A stretch of 64,000 nt of DNA from Pseudomonas sp. CCC3.1 (GTDB taxonomy: Bacteria; Pseudomonadota; Gammaproteobacteria; Pseudomonadales; Pseudomonadaceae), in NCBI RefSeq assembly GCF_034347405.1, contig NZ_CP133778.1, positions 4,656,501 to 4,720,500 of the forward strand, in the 5' to 3' direction. The notes under the pieces are model-generated. The model did no database searches. It was given only the letters and a program-made list of their open reading frames with translations, and had not been told where the DNA came from. A program made the translations under genes and the position numbers. Below, in pieces: positions 27,411-36,430 of this stretch. Position 1 is the stretch's first letter, and every line of letters begins with the position of its first letter.

Positions 27411-28022
27411 ATGAACACACAACCTTTGCGTGTCGGCATCGGTGGCCCGGTGGGCTCCGGCAAAACCGCACTGACGCTGGCCCTGTGCCTGGCGCTGCGC
27501 GACAAGTACAACCTGGCCGTGGTGACCAACGACATTTACACCCGCGAAGACGCCGACTTTCTGGTGCGCAACGAAGCACTGGCGCCAGAGCGCATCATCG
27601 GCGTCGAAACCGGCGGCTGCCCGCACACGGCGATCCGTGAAGACGCGTCGATCAACCTTGAGGCCGTCGATCAATTGAACCGACGCTTTCCTGGACTGGA
27701 TCTGATTCTGGTCGAATCGGGTGGGGATAACTTGTCGGCCACCTTTAGCCCGGAGCTGTCTGACCTGACGATCTACGTGATCGACGTGTCGGCGGGCGAT
27801 AAATTGCCGCGTAAGGGCGGGCCGGGAATCTGCAAATCCGACTTGCTGGTGATCAACAAAATCGACCTGGCGCCGCTGGTCGGTGCTTCGCTGGAGCTGA
27901 TGGACAGCGACACCAAACGCATGCGCGGCGGCAAACCGTTTGTGTTCAGCAACCAAAAGACTGGGCACGGCCTGGACACCATCGTGGCGTTTATCGAGAA
28001 ACAGGGCCTGTTGGTGTCTTAA
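27411..28022 (+). CDS. ureG: Urease accessory GTPase UreG
   Basis: A 203-aa SIMIBI-class GTPase that powers urease activation. The P-loop is GIGGPVGSGKTALT (residues 8-21). The metal-binding CPH motif appears in ETGGCPHTAIREDAS (about 63-77). The base-recognition NKID is in LLVINKIDLAPLVG (about 145-158). Strong TAGGAGA ribosome site. Last gene of the ureEFG unit, followed by a REP palindrome that may act as its terminator. Confidence 0.97.
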   Translation: MNTQPLRVGIGGPVGSGKTALTLALCLALRDKYNLAVVTNDIYTREDADFLVRNEALAPERIIGVETGGCPHTAIREDASINLEAVDQLNRRFPGLDLILVESGGDNLSATFSPELSDLTIYVIDVSAGDKLPRKGGPGICKSDLLVINKIDLAPLVGASLELMDSDTKRMRGGKPFVFSNQKTGHGLDTIVAFIEKQGLLVS

Positions 28023-28028
28023 CCCTAT

Positions 28029-28096
28029 TGTAGGAGCGAGCTTGCCTCGCGATCTTTTGATCGTTTAAAAGATCGCGAGACAAGCTCGCTCCTACA
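28029..28096. repeat. REP-type inverted repeat (family A)
   Basis: Palindrome TGTAGGAGCGAGC...GCTCGCTCCTACA just after ureG, with one arm mismatch (GAGAC). Confidence 0.88.
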
Positions 28097-28156
28097 GAGT
28101 TTAGGCTCACGGTGTATCATGTCGCGCAAACGCCCCAGCCGTGACGACGCCCGCCG

Positions 28157-29290
28157 ATGCCTGATGTAGCCAACTCCGCCTTTTCGCCTGAACTGACCGC
28201 CACCTTTGCGGCCGTACAGCAGCATTTCCGTCAGGTCATCGTGCCGCTCTGGCAAGGCCCCGGCTGGAATGCCGAACTGGCGCTGCCTTACGAGGCACTC
28301 AGCCCGACGCATCAACCGTTGCCGCCCCAGCGCTATCGCGCCATGGCCTGCGCCCGCCAGTTGTATGTGTTTGCCAGCCTGATCGACGACCCGGACTTCC
28401 CCCGTGCCGCCGAGCGCGCGGCAGCGTTGTTCCGCTCGCTGCAAAGCCATTTCCACGACGCCGAACATGGCGGCTGGTTCTACAGCATCGACCCGCAGGG
28501 CGCGCCGCTGGATCAACGCAAAGACCTCTATACCCACGCCTTCATCATCTTCGCCTGCGCCCATTACTGGGCCAAAGTACGCGAGCCGTTGGTGGAGTCG
28601 GCGCTCAATGCCGCACTCAAGGTGGTGGCCGAGCAGTTCAGTGACGGCAACGGCCTGTACGAAGCCAGCCTCGACCGGGACTGGTCGACACTGGGCAGCG
28701 GCCCGCTGCAAAACCCGCTGATGCACTTGGCCGAGGCCTTTTTAGCCACGCTGTCAGTGCGCGACGATGCCCCGACGCAAGCCGCCTTGCTGGCGCTGGC
28801 CGACGGCATGCAACAGCGCTTCATCGAGCCTGTGCATAACGTCATGCTGGAAAAACCGCACGGGGCTGTGGATAACTGGTTTGAGCCGGGCCATCAGTTC
28901 GAATGGTTGTTCTTGCTGGCGTCCTCGCCCCTGCTGCGCCAGACCGCCTTGCATGGCTCGCTGGACCGCGCGTTCAGCTTTGCCGAGCAGGTCGGGGTGG
29001 ACCCGCAGACCGGCGCGGTGTGCGGCATGCTGGCCCCGGATGGCACCTTGCGTGACGGCACCCAGCGCATCTGGGCTCAGGCCGAGTACCTGCGCGCCCT
29101 GACCTTGCGCCCTGACTGCCTTGAGCGTGTGCAACGCCAATTGCTGGCGTTGCAGCAGCACTTTTTGCACACGGGCGGCTGGTACGAATGCCGGGATGCA
29201 GCGGGTAAAGTCAGCCGCGAAGACATGCCCTCGACCACGCCTTATCACCTGGCCACTTGCTACAGCGGCTTGGCGCAGTACATAAGCTGA
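28157..29290 (+). CDS. AGE-family epimerase/isomerase
   Basis: A 377-aa protein of the N-acyl-glucosamine 2-epimerase family, an (alpha/alpha)6 barrel that interconverts aldoses, ketoses or epimers. Family segments are GGWFYSIDPQGAPLDQRKDLYTHAF (about residues 109-133, holding a conserved basic pocket) and NWFEPGHQFEWLFLL (about 241-255, with the catalytic-type histidine). The C-terminal GGWYECRD closes the barrel. Mannose/fructose isomerase activity is common in this group but cannot be fixed from sequence alone. Single gene with no sugar operon nearby. Confidence 0.85.
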   Translation: MPDVANSAFSPELTATFAAVQQHFRQVIVPLWQGPGWNAELALPYEALSPTHQPLPPQRYRAMACARQLYVFASLIDDPDFPRAAERAAALFRSLQSHFHDAEHGGWFYSIDPQGAPLDQRKDLYTHAFIIFACAHYWAKVREPLVESALNAALKVVAEQFSDGNGLYEASLDRDWSTLGSGPLQNPLMHLAEAFLATLSVRDDAPTQAALLALADGMQQRFIEPVHNVMLEKPHGAVDNWFEPGHQFEWLFLLASSPLLRQTALHGSLDRAFSFAEQVGVDPQTGAVCGMLAPDGTLRDGTQRIWAQAEYLRALTLRPDCLERVQRQLLALQQHFLHTGGWYECRDAAGKVSREDMPSTTPYHLATCYSGLAQYIS

Positions 29291-29318
29291 CACATCTCCC
29301 CTGTGGGAAGGCGCCCAT

Positions 29319-30086
29319 TTATTCTTTGGCGTTGCGTTCGATGGCGAAACCGCTCCACGACTGGGTGACAGGCATCAGTTCAAGGCGGTTGATGTTGATG
29401 TGCGCCGGGGTGTTGAGCACCCAGAAAATCGTCTCGGCAATGTCTTGCGGCTGGATCGGCTCGGCGCCCTGGTAGGTCGCGTCGTAACGGGCTTTGTCGC
29501 CGCCGAAGCGCACCATGGAGAATTCGCTTTCGCACAAGCCCGGTTCAATGTTGCTGACCCGCACCCCGGTGCCCTGCAAATCGCAGCGCAGGTTGAGCGA
29601 GAACTGCTTCACGAACGCCTTGGTGCCGCCATACACGTGGCTGCCCGGGTACGGATAGCTGCCCGCAATGGAACCCAGGTTAACGATCCCGGCACCGCGC
29701 CCGTGCGCTATCAGCCGTGGCAACAGCAGGCGCGTGGTGTACAGCAGGCCTTTGATGTTGGTGTCGACCATGGTTTCCCAATCATCGAGGTCGCACTTGG
29801 GCGCCGGGTCTGTGCCCAACGCCAAGCCTGCGTTGTTGATAAGTCCACGCAACGTGCTGAACGACGGCGGCAGGTTGGCAATGGCTTGCTCCATGGCTGC
29901 ACGATCACGCACGTCCACCACCAGGCCATGCACTTCGGTGTGCTGGGACAGTTCTTCGCACAGCGCATTCAAGCGCTCTGCGCGACGGCCGGTCAGGACC
30001 AGTTTCCAACCTTCTTGCGCAAACTTGCGCGCACACGCCTCACCAAATCCGGATGTCGCGCCGGTAATAAACAGCGTGGAAGTCAT
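29319..30086 (-). CDS. SDR oxidoreductase, YdfG-like 3-hydroxy acid dehydrogenase
   Basis: A 255-aa short-chain dehydrogenase. The cofactor loop is FITGATSGFGEACARKF (about residues 6-22); an arginine pair after strand 2 (TGRRAERL) favours NADP. The NNAG motif is LINNAGLALG. The catalytic serine, tyrosine and lysine are in GSIAGSYPYPGSHVYGGTKA. The PGLCESEFSMVRFGGD loop is like E. coli YdfG, which acts on serine, 3-hydroxy acids and malonic semialdehyde. Good AAGGAGAA ribosome site. Convergent with the AGE gene. The substrate is inferred from likeness only. Confidence 0.87.
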   Translation of the reverse strand: MTSTLFITGATSGFGEACARKFAQEGWKLVLTGRRAERLNALCEELSQHTEVHGLVVDVRDRAAMEQAIANLPPSFSTLRGLINNAGLALGTDPAPKCDLDDWETMVDTNIKGLLYTTRLLLPRLIAHGRGAGIVNLGSIAGSYPYPGSHVYGGTKAFVKQFSLNLRCDLQGTGVRVSNIEPGLCESEFSMVRFGGDKARYDATYQGAEPIQPQDIAETIFWVLNTPAHININRLELMPVTQSWSGFAIERNAKE

Positions 30087-30744
30087 CGTGTTCTCCTTGG
30101 CTGGCGGGCTTTTGCCGCCGTTGAAATAAGACCCTCAGCAGAATGCCCGGCCTGCGCGTCAGCATCAAGGCCAGCAAACTGTACAAAAAACAACCAAATC
30201 TTTCCAAGCCTTGGCCTGTATGGGCTAGCGCTGTTTACACTCACCTTATCCACAGGCCCGCCCACAGTCTTTGGGGGCAACTCGAAAATGCGAAAAGCCT
30301 TTGTGCACAAGGCTTACAGCGCTACTTGAAGGGTTTTTAACTTGACCGGGACATCCCCGGCATGCAGGCGCCCCAAAAAGGTGCGAGCGGCTAAATCAGA
30401 CAGATAGCCAGAAGCCAGTCATTACGCCGCCTAGCGCGTTCTTTCCAGAGTTTAATCACAGACTTATCCACAGGTTAGTCATGCCCATTTATCGGCGGTA
30501 ATAATTCAATAAACCTGTTGACAAGTCACGCGACAAGCCAAGCAAAAAACGCTGATCAAAAAACAACCATGCTTCTGCAAGCCTTATAAACAAAGGGCTA
30601 CAGCCAACTACTCCCACGTTACCCACAGCCACCTCCACAGCAAACGGGGACAAGTCAAAACGATGACAAAACAGTGATTTGCAGCGTCTTTATGTCGCGC
30701 TTTCGTAGGGTTGCAATATTGTTTTCCACAATTTGCGGCAACCC
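30087..30744. other. Gene-free intergenic region with diverged direct repeats and DnaA-box 9-mers
   Basis: No believable coding frame. Two diverged copies of a roughly 100-bp unit start with AAAAAACAACC (30185 and 30558) and each carries a TTA(T/C)CCACAG motif. Perfect TTATCCACA 9-mers occur at 30246-30254 and 30464-30472, with a one-mismatch version (TTACCCACA) at 30619-30627. It is also rich in CCCACAG and CCACAG words. It might be a repeated intergenic element, a small-RNA locus or a DnaA-binding site. Confidence 0.6.
30708..30744. repeat. Hairpin GGGTTGC / GCAACCC
   Basis: Seven-base perfect arms at 30708-30714 and 30738-30744 with partly pairing A/T-rich inner bases, directly before a REP palindrome. 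Possibly a terminator or part of the element upstream. Confidence 0.45.
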
Positions 30745-30812
30745 CTGTAGGAGCGAGCTTGCTCGCGATCTTTTAAAAGATCAAAAGATCGCGAGCAAGC
30801 TCGCTCCTACAG
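30745..30812. repeat. REP-type inverted repeat (family A, variant arm)
   Basis: Palindrome CTGTAGGAGCGAGCTTGCTC...CTCGCTCCTACAG downstream of livF. Both arms lack one base found in the other copies (GCTTGCTCGCG instead of GCTTGCCTCGCG), so the change was made in both arms together or by gene conversion. Confidence 0.88.
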
Positions 30813-30825
30813 TTAAGTGGCGGGG

Positions 30826-31542
30826 TTAATGCCCTCCCAAGTAAGCGTTGCGCACTTCTTCGTTGCTCAGCAGTTCCTTGCCGGTGCCGGTCAGGCGGAT
30901 TTCGCCGTTAACCATCACGTAGGCCCGGTCCGACAAACGCAGCGCGTGGTTGGCGTTTTGCTCGACCAGGAAGATGGTCATGCCGGTCTTGGCCAGTTCA
31001 CGCAGGGTGGCAAAGATCTGTTTCACCACAATCGGCGCCAGCCCCAGGCTGGGTTCGTCCAGCAACAGCAATTTAGGCCGACTCATCAGCGCACGGGCGA
31101 TGGCGAGCATTTGCTGCTCGCCACCCGACATGGTCATGGCCCGCTGGGTACGGCGCTCCTTGAGCCGCGGGAACAGCTCGAACATACGCTGCATGTCTTC
31201 ACTGGCGTGCTTGTCGCCAATGGGGATGGTGCCCATCAGCAGGTTTTCTTCGACGGTCATGTCCGGGAACACGCGCCGTCCTTCCGGCGATTGGGCAATG
31301 CCGTTGGAGGCGATGTAGTGCGAGGACTTCTGTGTGATGTCCACGCCCTGATAAAGAATTTGCCCACCACTGGCCCGAGGTTGACCGAAGATCGACATCA
31401 ACAGCGTCGATTTTCCCGCACCGTTGGAGCCAATGAGGCTCACGGTTTCGCCTTCTTCAATGTGCATCGAGACTTTTTTCAGGGCCTGAATCGGCCCGTA
31501 GTGCACATCCAGCTCTTTGAGTTCGAGGATCGTGCTCGTCAT
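30826..31542 (-). CDS. livF: Branched-chain amino acid ABC transporter ATPase LivF
   Basis: A 238-aa ATPase of the LIV-type importer. Walker A is GSNGAGKSTLL (about residues 38-48), the ABC signature is TMSGGEQQMLAIARAL and Walker B is LLLLDEPSLGLAP. It is the last gene of the livHMGF set and overlaps livG by four bases. With livG it should form the ATPase pair that drives uptake through LivHM. The overlap with the upstream gene supports the start. Confidence 0.95.
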   Translation of the reverse strand: MTSTILELKELDVHYGPIQALKKVSMHIEEGETVSLIGSNGAGKSTLLMSIFGQPRASGGQILYQGVDITQKSSHYIASNGIAQSPEGRRVFPDMTVEENLLMGTIPIGDKHASEDMQRMFELFPRLKERRTQRAMTMSGGEQQMLAIARALMSRPKLLLLDEPSLGLAPIVVKQIFATLRELAKTGMTIFLVEQNANHALRLSDRAYVMVNGEIRLTGTGKELLSNEEVRNAYLGGH

Positions 31543-32429
31543 ATCAGCTCCTCTTCGTCTGCGCCAAGGTAGGCGGCGATCACTTTCGGGTCGTTACGAA
31601 TCGCTTCTGGCCCGCCCTCGGCGATCACGTTGCCGTGGTCGAGCACCACGATGTGATCGGAAATGCTCATGACCATGCCCATGTCGTGCTCAATCAGCAC
31701 CACGGTCAGGTCGTGCTCGTCACGCAGCAGGCGAATCATCGCGCTCAACGCTTCGGTTTCCTGGGGGTTAAGACCGGCTGCGGGCTCATCCAGGCAGATG
31801 ATCTGCGGGCGCGTGCACATGGCCCGGGCGATCTCCAGCCGCCGTTGCTGGCCGTATGACAGCTCACCGGCCAAACGGTTGGCACAGTCCACCAGATCGA
31901 CCACTTCCAGCCAGTAAAAGGCGTGGTCCAGCGCATCGCTTTCGGCCTTGCGATAACCCTTGGTGTTAAGGATGCCCGCGACCATGTTGCGGTTGACCCA
32001 CATGTGTTGTGCCACCAGCAGGTTTTCCAGCACCGACATTTCCTTGAACAGGCGAATGTTCTGGAAAGTTCGGGCCAGGCCTGCGCGGTTGACCAGGTGA
32101 GTGCCGCCGAACATTTTGTAATACAGGCGGCTGACGAAGGCTTTGGGCGACACGAAGTCAGTGAGCTTGAACGGCTCGCCCAGCAGTTTGATCACATTGG
32201 TATGCGCACCACGGGCGGTGATTTCGATCTTGCCGCCGGTCGCTTTGTAAAACCCGGTCAAGCAGTTGAACACCGTGGTTTTGCCCGCGCCGTTAGGGCC
32301 AATAAGGGCAAAAATCGAGTTGCGTTTGACCTTGAGGCTGACATCACTCAGGGCTTTGATCCCACCGAAGTGCATCATCAGCTTATCGACCGAGAGCACC
32401 ACGTCTTTGTCCATGGAGGGATTGTTCAT
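31539..32429 (-). CDS. livG: Branched-chain amino acid ABC transporter ATPase LivG
   Basis: A 296-aa ATPase. Walker A is GPNGAGKTTVFNCLTG (about residues 38-53), signature LSYGQQRRLEIARAM and Walker B IICLDEPAAGLNP; the C-terminal IAEGGPEAIRNDPKVIAAYLG is typical of LivG. It is longer than E. coli LivG (255 aa) because of an insertion after Walker A, as usual in Pseudomonas. Overlaps livM and livF by four bases each. Confidence 0.95.
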   Translation of the reverse strand: MNNPSMDKDVVLSVDKLMMHFGGIKALSDVSLKVKRNSIFALIGPNGAGKTTVFNCLTGFYKATGGKIEITARGAHTNVIKLLGEPFKLTDFVSPKAFVSRLYYKMFGGTHLVNRAGLARTFQNIRLFKEMSVLENLLVAQHMWVNRNMVAGILNTKGYRKAESDALDHAFYWLEVVDLVDCANRLAGELSYGQQRRLEIARAMCTRPQIICLDEPAAGLNPQETEALSAMIRLLRDEHDLTVVLIEHDMGMVMSISDHIVVLDHGNVIAEGGPEAIRNDPKVIAAYLGADEEELI

Positions 32430-33709
32430 GGCGCGACTCCCTTGCGTGGTGTAACCCCGACACGGCTAATACGGATCAGACCTCGCGGTCGCCAGATCAT
32501 CATCAGCACCATCAAGACGCCGAACAGCAACACCCGGTATTCGGCAAAGCTGCGCAGCAGCTCAGGGGCCACGGTCAGCACGAACGCGGCAATTACCACG
32601 CCCACCGTCGAGCCCATGCCGCCGAGCACCACAATGGCGAGGATCAGCGCCGACTCGAAGAAGGTAAACGAGGACGGGTTGACGAAGCCTTGGTAGCTGG
32701 CAAAAAACACACCGGCCAAGCCTGCCGTCGAAGCACCGAGGGTGAATGCCGAGAGTTTGACCAGCACGTGGTTCAGGCCCATGGCGCGGCAGGCGATTTC
32801 GTCTTCGCGCAGGGCTTCCCAGGCGCGACCAATCGGCATGCGGGTCAGGCGGTGCTTGATGTAGAGCACCAGCAATACCACCAAAAACAGCACGATGTAG
32901 ATGAACAGGAATTTGATATTGGGGTTGTAGTCCAGGCCGAAAAGCTGATGGAACGGCACCCCGCCCTCTTTGGCCACGCGGCCAAACTCTATCCCGAAGA
33001 AAGTCGGTGACGGCACCGGCATGCCGTTGGGGCCGCCAGTGAACGACAGCCAGTTGTTGAGCACCAGACGGATGATTTCACCAAAGCCCAAGGTCACGAT
33101 GGCCAGGTAGTCGCCATGCATGCGTAACACCGGGAACCCGAGAATGCATCCCGCCAACGCCGCGGCAATGGCCGCCAGCGGCAGCACCGACCAGAACCCG
33201 AGCCCCAGATACTGGTAGCCCAGCGCCAGCCCGTAGGCCCCGATGGCGTAGAAGGCGACGTAACCCAGGTCGAGCAGCCCGGCCAGGCCGACCACGATGT
33301 TCAGCCCAAGGCCGAGCAACACGTAAATCAGGCCGAGAATGACCACCGTCAGGATGTATTTGTTGGCGAAGAACGGGAACACGATGGCAATCACGATGAG
33401 TGCCGGAATGATCCAGCGCAGTCGCGATTTGTAGTCCGGGGGCAGCACGTGCACGCCAGAGCCGGTGGACTCAAAGCCCTGAAGGATTTTCAGGCCCTTG
33501 GACGTTTGCAAAAACAGGCTCAGGGCAAAACGCCCCGCCATCACAATTCCCACCAGCCAGCCAACCCGGGCCGGTTGCAGGTTAAAGCTGTAGCCGTCGA
33601 GCACGACCCCCACGATAGGCCCGAACACAATCAGTGAGATCAACCCGGCCAGAATCGAATCGACCAGGCTCTTTTTAATATCAATCGGTTTATTAATGGC
33701 TGCAGACAT
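32426..33709 (-). CDS. livM: Branched-chain amino acid ABC transporter permease LivM
   Basis: A 427-aa inner-membrane permease with about ten hydrophobic helices. The N-terminal helices (about residues 15-62) precede the core. The core begins with YILTVVILGLIYVLLGLGLNIVVGLAGLLDLG (near 130), and the coupling-helix region is MGLNHVLVKLSAFTLGASTAGLAGVFFASYQG (about 315-345). Two bases separate it from livH, and it overlaps livG by ATGA. Confidence 0.95.
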   Translation of the reverse strand: MSAAINKPIDIKKSLVDSILAGLISLIVFGPIVGVVLDGYSFNLQPARVGWLVGIVMAGRFALSLFLQTSKGLKILQGFESTGSGVHVLPPDYKSRLRWIIPALIVIAIVFPFFANKYILTVVILGLIYVLLGLGLNIVVGLAGLLDLGYVAFYAIGAYGLALGYQYLGLGFWSVLPLAAIAAALAGCILGFPVLRMHGDYLAIVTLGFGEIIRLVLNNWLSFTGGPNGMPVPSPTFFGIEFGRVAKEGGVPFHQLFGLDYNPNIKFLFIYIVLFLVVLLVLYIKHRLTRMPIGRAWEALREDEIACRAMGLNHVLVKLSAFTLGASTAGLAGVFFASYQGFVNPSSFTFFESALILAIVVLGGMGSTVGVVIAAFVLTVAPELLRSFAEYRVLLFGVLMVLMMIWRPRGLIRISRVGVTPRKGVAP

Positions 33710-33711
33710 AC

Positions 33712-34626
<915 letters not shown>

Positions 34627-34677
34627 AACGCAATCTCACGCATTTGAGCCCTTGCGCAAACACGCGCCCGCCACACT

Positions 34678-34826
34678 AATGCCCGTCAGTTAACGCGTAT
34701 CCCCTGTGGGAGCGGGCTTGCCCGCAATGAGATCGACGCGGTTTAACAGATAAACCGCAGCGCCTGCATCGCTGGCAAGCCAGACTCCCACAGGTTTCTC
34801 GTTGCATCTATTAACTGACGGGCATT
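34678..34826. repeat. REPIN-like element with terminal inverted repeats
   Basis: 149-bp element with perfect 16-bp ends, AATGCCCGTCAGTTAA (34678-34693) and TTAACTGACGGGCATT (34811-34826). Inside are the facing motifs CCTGTGGGAGCGGGCTTGCC and GGCAAGCCAGACTCCCACAGG. A related copy is nested in another repeat at 42600-42740, and a third relative lies at 45161. It sits between the binding-protein gene and livH. Confidence 0.8.
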
Positions 34827-34931
34827 CGCCTGGGTGGTGCGGTTTACGCAGCTCCTGGAAAAGAAGACAGGTTGTGCAGGTTCATTCCCGCCTGAACGGA
34901 CGCAAAGCGCCGTTCAGGCGAGCAATTCATC

Positions 34932-36068
34932 TCACTTCTGTTTTTCCAGCTGGTGATATTTGCCGTCTTTGTCCCACTGGTACACCACGTAGTCAGAGAC
35001 TTTGAGGTCGCCTTTGCTGTCCCACTCTTTCTTGCCCATTACGGTTTCGACCGGGTGAGCTTTGAGCCACTTGGCAGCGTCTTCGCCTTTGTTGGACTTG
35101 GCGCCATTGAAAGCATCCGCCAGGGCTTGAAGCGAGGCGTAGGCGTACAGGGTGTAGCCTTCTGGTTCTTTACCGGCCTTGCGGAACTCTTCAACGACCG
35201 CCTTGCTGTCTGGCAGCAGGCGCGGATCTGCGCCAAAGGTCATGTACACGCCGTCGACGTATTGCGCGCCGCCAGCAGTTGCCACCAGTTCGTCGGTTAC
35301 AACGCCATCATCGGACATGAACTTCACGTCTTTGAGGCCAGCCTCACGCAGTTGGCGCACCAGTGGGCCGGCTTCCGGGTGCAGGCCGCCGAAATAAACA
35401 ACGTCAGCGCCGGTTGCGCGGATTTTGGTCACCAGCGCACTGAAGTCTTTCTCGCCACGGGTCAAACCTTCTTCGAGAACAGGTTTCACACCGCGCTTGG
35501 TCAGTTGAGCACTGGTGGCATCGGCCAAGCCTTTGCCGTAGGTGTCCTTGTCATTGATGACCGCGACTTTCTTGCCCTTGAGCACGTCGACAATGTAATC
35601 GCCCGCCACAATGCCTTGCTGGTCATCACGCCCACACATGCGGAACACGGCGTCCATTCCGCGCTCAGTGACCTGCGGGTTGGTCGAACCTGGCGTGATC
35701 ATGATCACACCGGCATCGGCGTACACCTCAGACGCAGGAATGGTGTTCGAAGAACAGAAATGTCCTATAACCCCAATCACTTTGTCCTGATCGACTAATC
35801 GGTTGGCCACGGCGACCGCTTGCTTCGGCTCGCAGGCGTCATCGCCAGCGACCAGTACAATTTTTTCGCCGTTAATCCCGCCTGCTTTGTTAATGACTTC
35901 TGCCGCCGCCTTGGCGCCTGTCATGTACTGCTCACCAAATGCCGCGTTGGCGCCGGTCATCGGGCCCGCCACACCGATTTTCACATCAGCTTGAACAAAC
36001 GAAGAAACGCCCAACGCAGTAGCCACTGCGAGGGCCAGAAAGCCTTTCTTGTAGAACGTCTGCGACAT
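34932..36068 (-). CDS. braC: Branched-chain amino acid ABC transporter substrate-binding protein
   Basis: A 378-aa periplasmic binding protein. The signal peptide ends at about residue 27 (FLALAVATALGVSSFVQA), and the mature part starts DVKIGVAGPMTGANAAFGEQYMTGA, the hallmark of LIV-binding proteins. The two cysteines in DDACEPKQ and HFCSSNT match the conserved pair. I placed the start at the ATG at 36068, which has AGGAG nine bases upstream; an open frame extends to 36140 but breaks the signal peptide pattern. Delivers leucine, isoleucine, valine and perhaps related amino acids to LivHMGF. Confidence 0.94.
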   Translation of the reverse strand: MSQTFYKKGFLALAVATALGVSSFVQADVKIGVAGPMTGANAAFGEQYMTGAKAAAEVINKAGGINGEKIVLVAGDDACEPKQAVAVANRLVDQDKVIGVIGHFCSSNTIPASEVYADAGVIMITPGSTNPQVTERGMDAVFRMCGRDDQQGIVAGDYIVDVLKGKKVAVINDKDTYGKGLADATSAQLTKRGVKPVLEEGLTRGEKDFSALVTKIRATGADVVYFGGLHPEAGPLVRQLREAGLKDVKFMSDDGVVTDELVATAGGAQYVDGVYMTFGADPRLLPDSKAVVEEFRKAGKEPEGYTLYAYASLQALADAFNGAKSNKGEDAAKWLKAHPVETVMGKKEWDSKGDLKVSDYVVYQWDKDGKYHQLEKQK

Positions 36069-36430
36069 GAGGTGGTGCTCCTGAGTTTTTTTAGTTGGCA
36101 CTGCGACTTCACATAAAGTGCTGAGCAAGGCGCGTGCCATTGGTTTTTTATTCTTGGAAAAGCCGTTGTTTTATTGTTTTGTCGACTGTTTCGAGCCCAT
36201 TTTTATTGGGCGTGCAACCGTCTAAACCGAGGAAGGTGAAACCACTTGTTTCTTACAGGTGCCACCCAGCACAACAAATGTTGCAACCGGGTTGCCCTGC
36301 ATCGTGCAACCGCCTTGTAACCACACGCGTCACCGAACTGCACACTCTCGGTGCGTAACTGCTACAAGCCGCACCACAACAGGCTAGTCGCTGTACGCAA
36401 AAACGTCGTGCTGGCGATTGAATATCACGC
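36069..36430. other. Intergenic region upstream of the binding-protein gene
   Basis: About 360 bases. It should contain the promoter of the branched-chain transporter binding protein. Several GTTGCA/GCAACC words (around 36284-36310) are present, but I see no clear operator, terminator or RNA gene. Confidence 0.45.

Noticed and set aside
30246..30472. Chromosome origin of replication suggested by TTATCCACA boxes
   Set aside because: Pseudomonas oriC lies near dnaA/rpmH. Here there are no neighbouring dnaA, dnaN or gyrB genes and too few boxes; kept only as a repeat finding.
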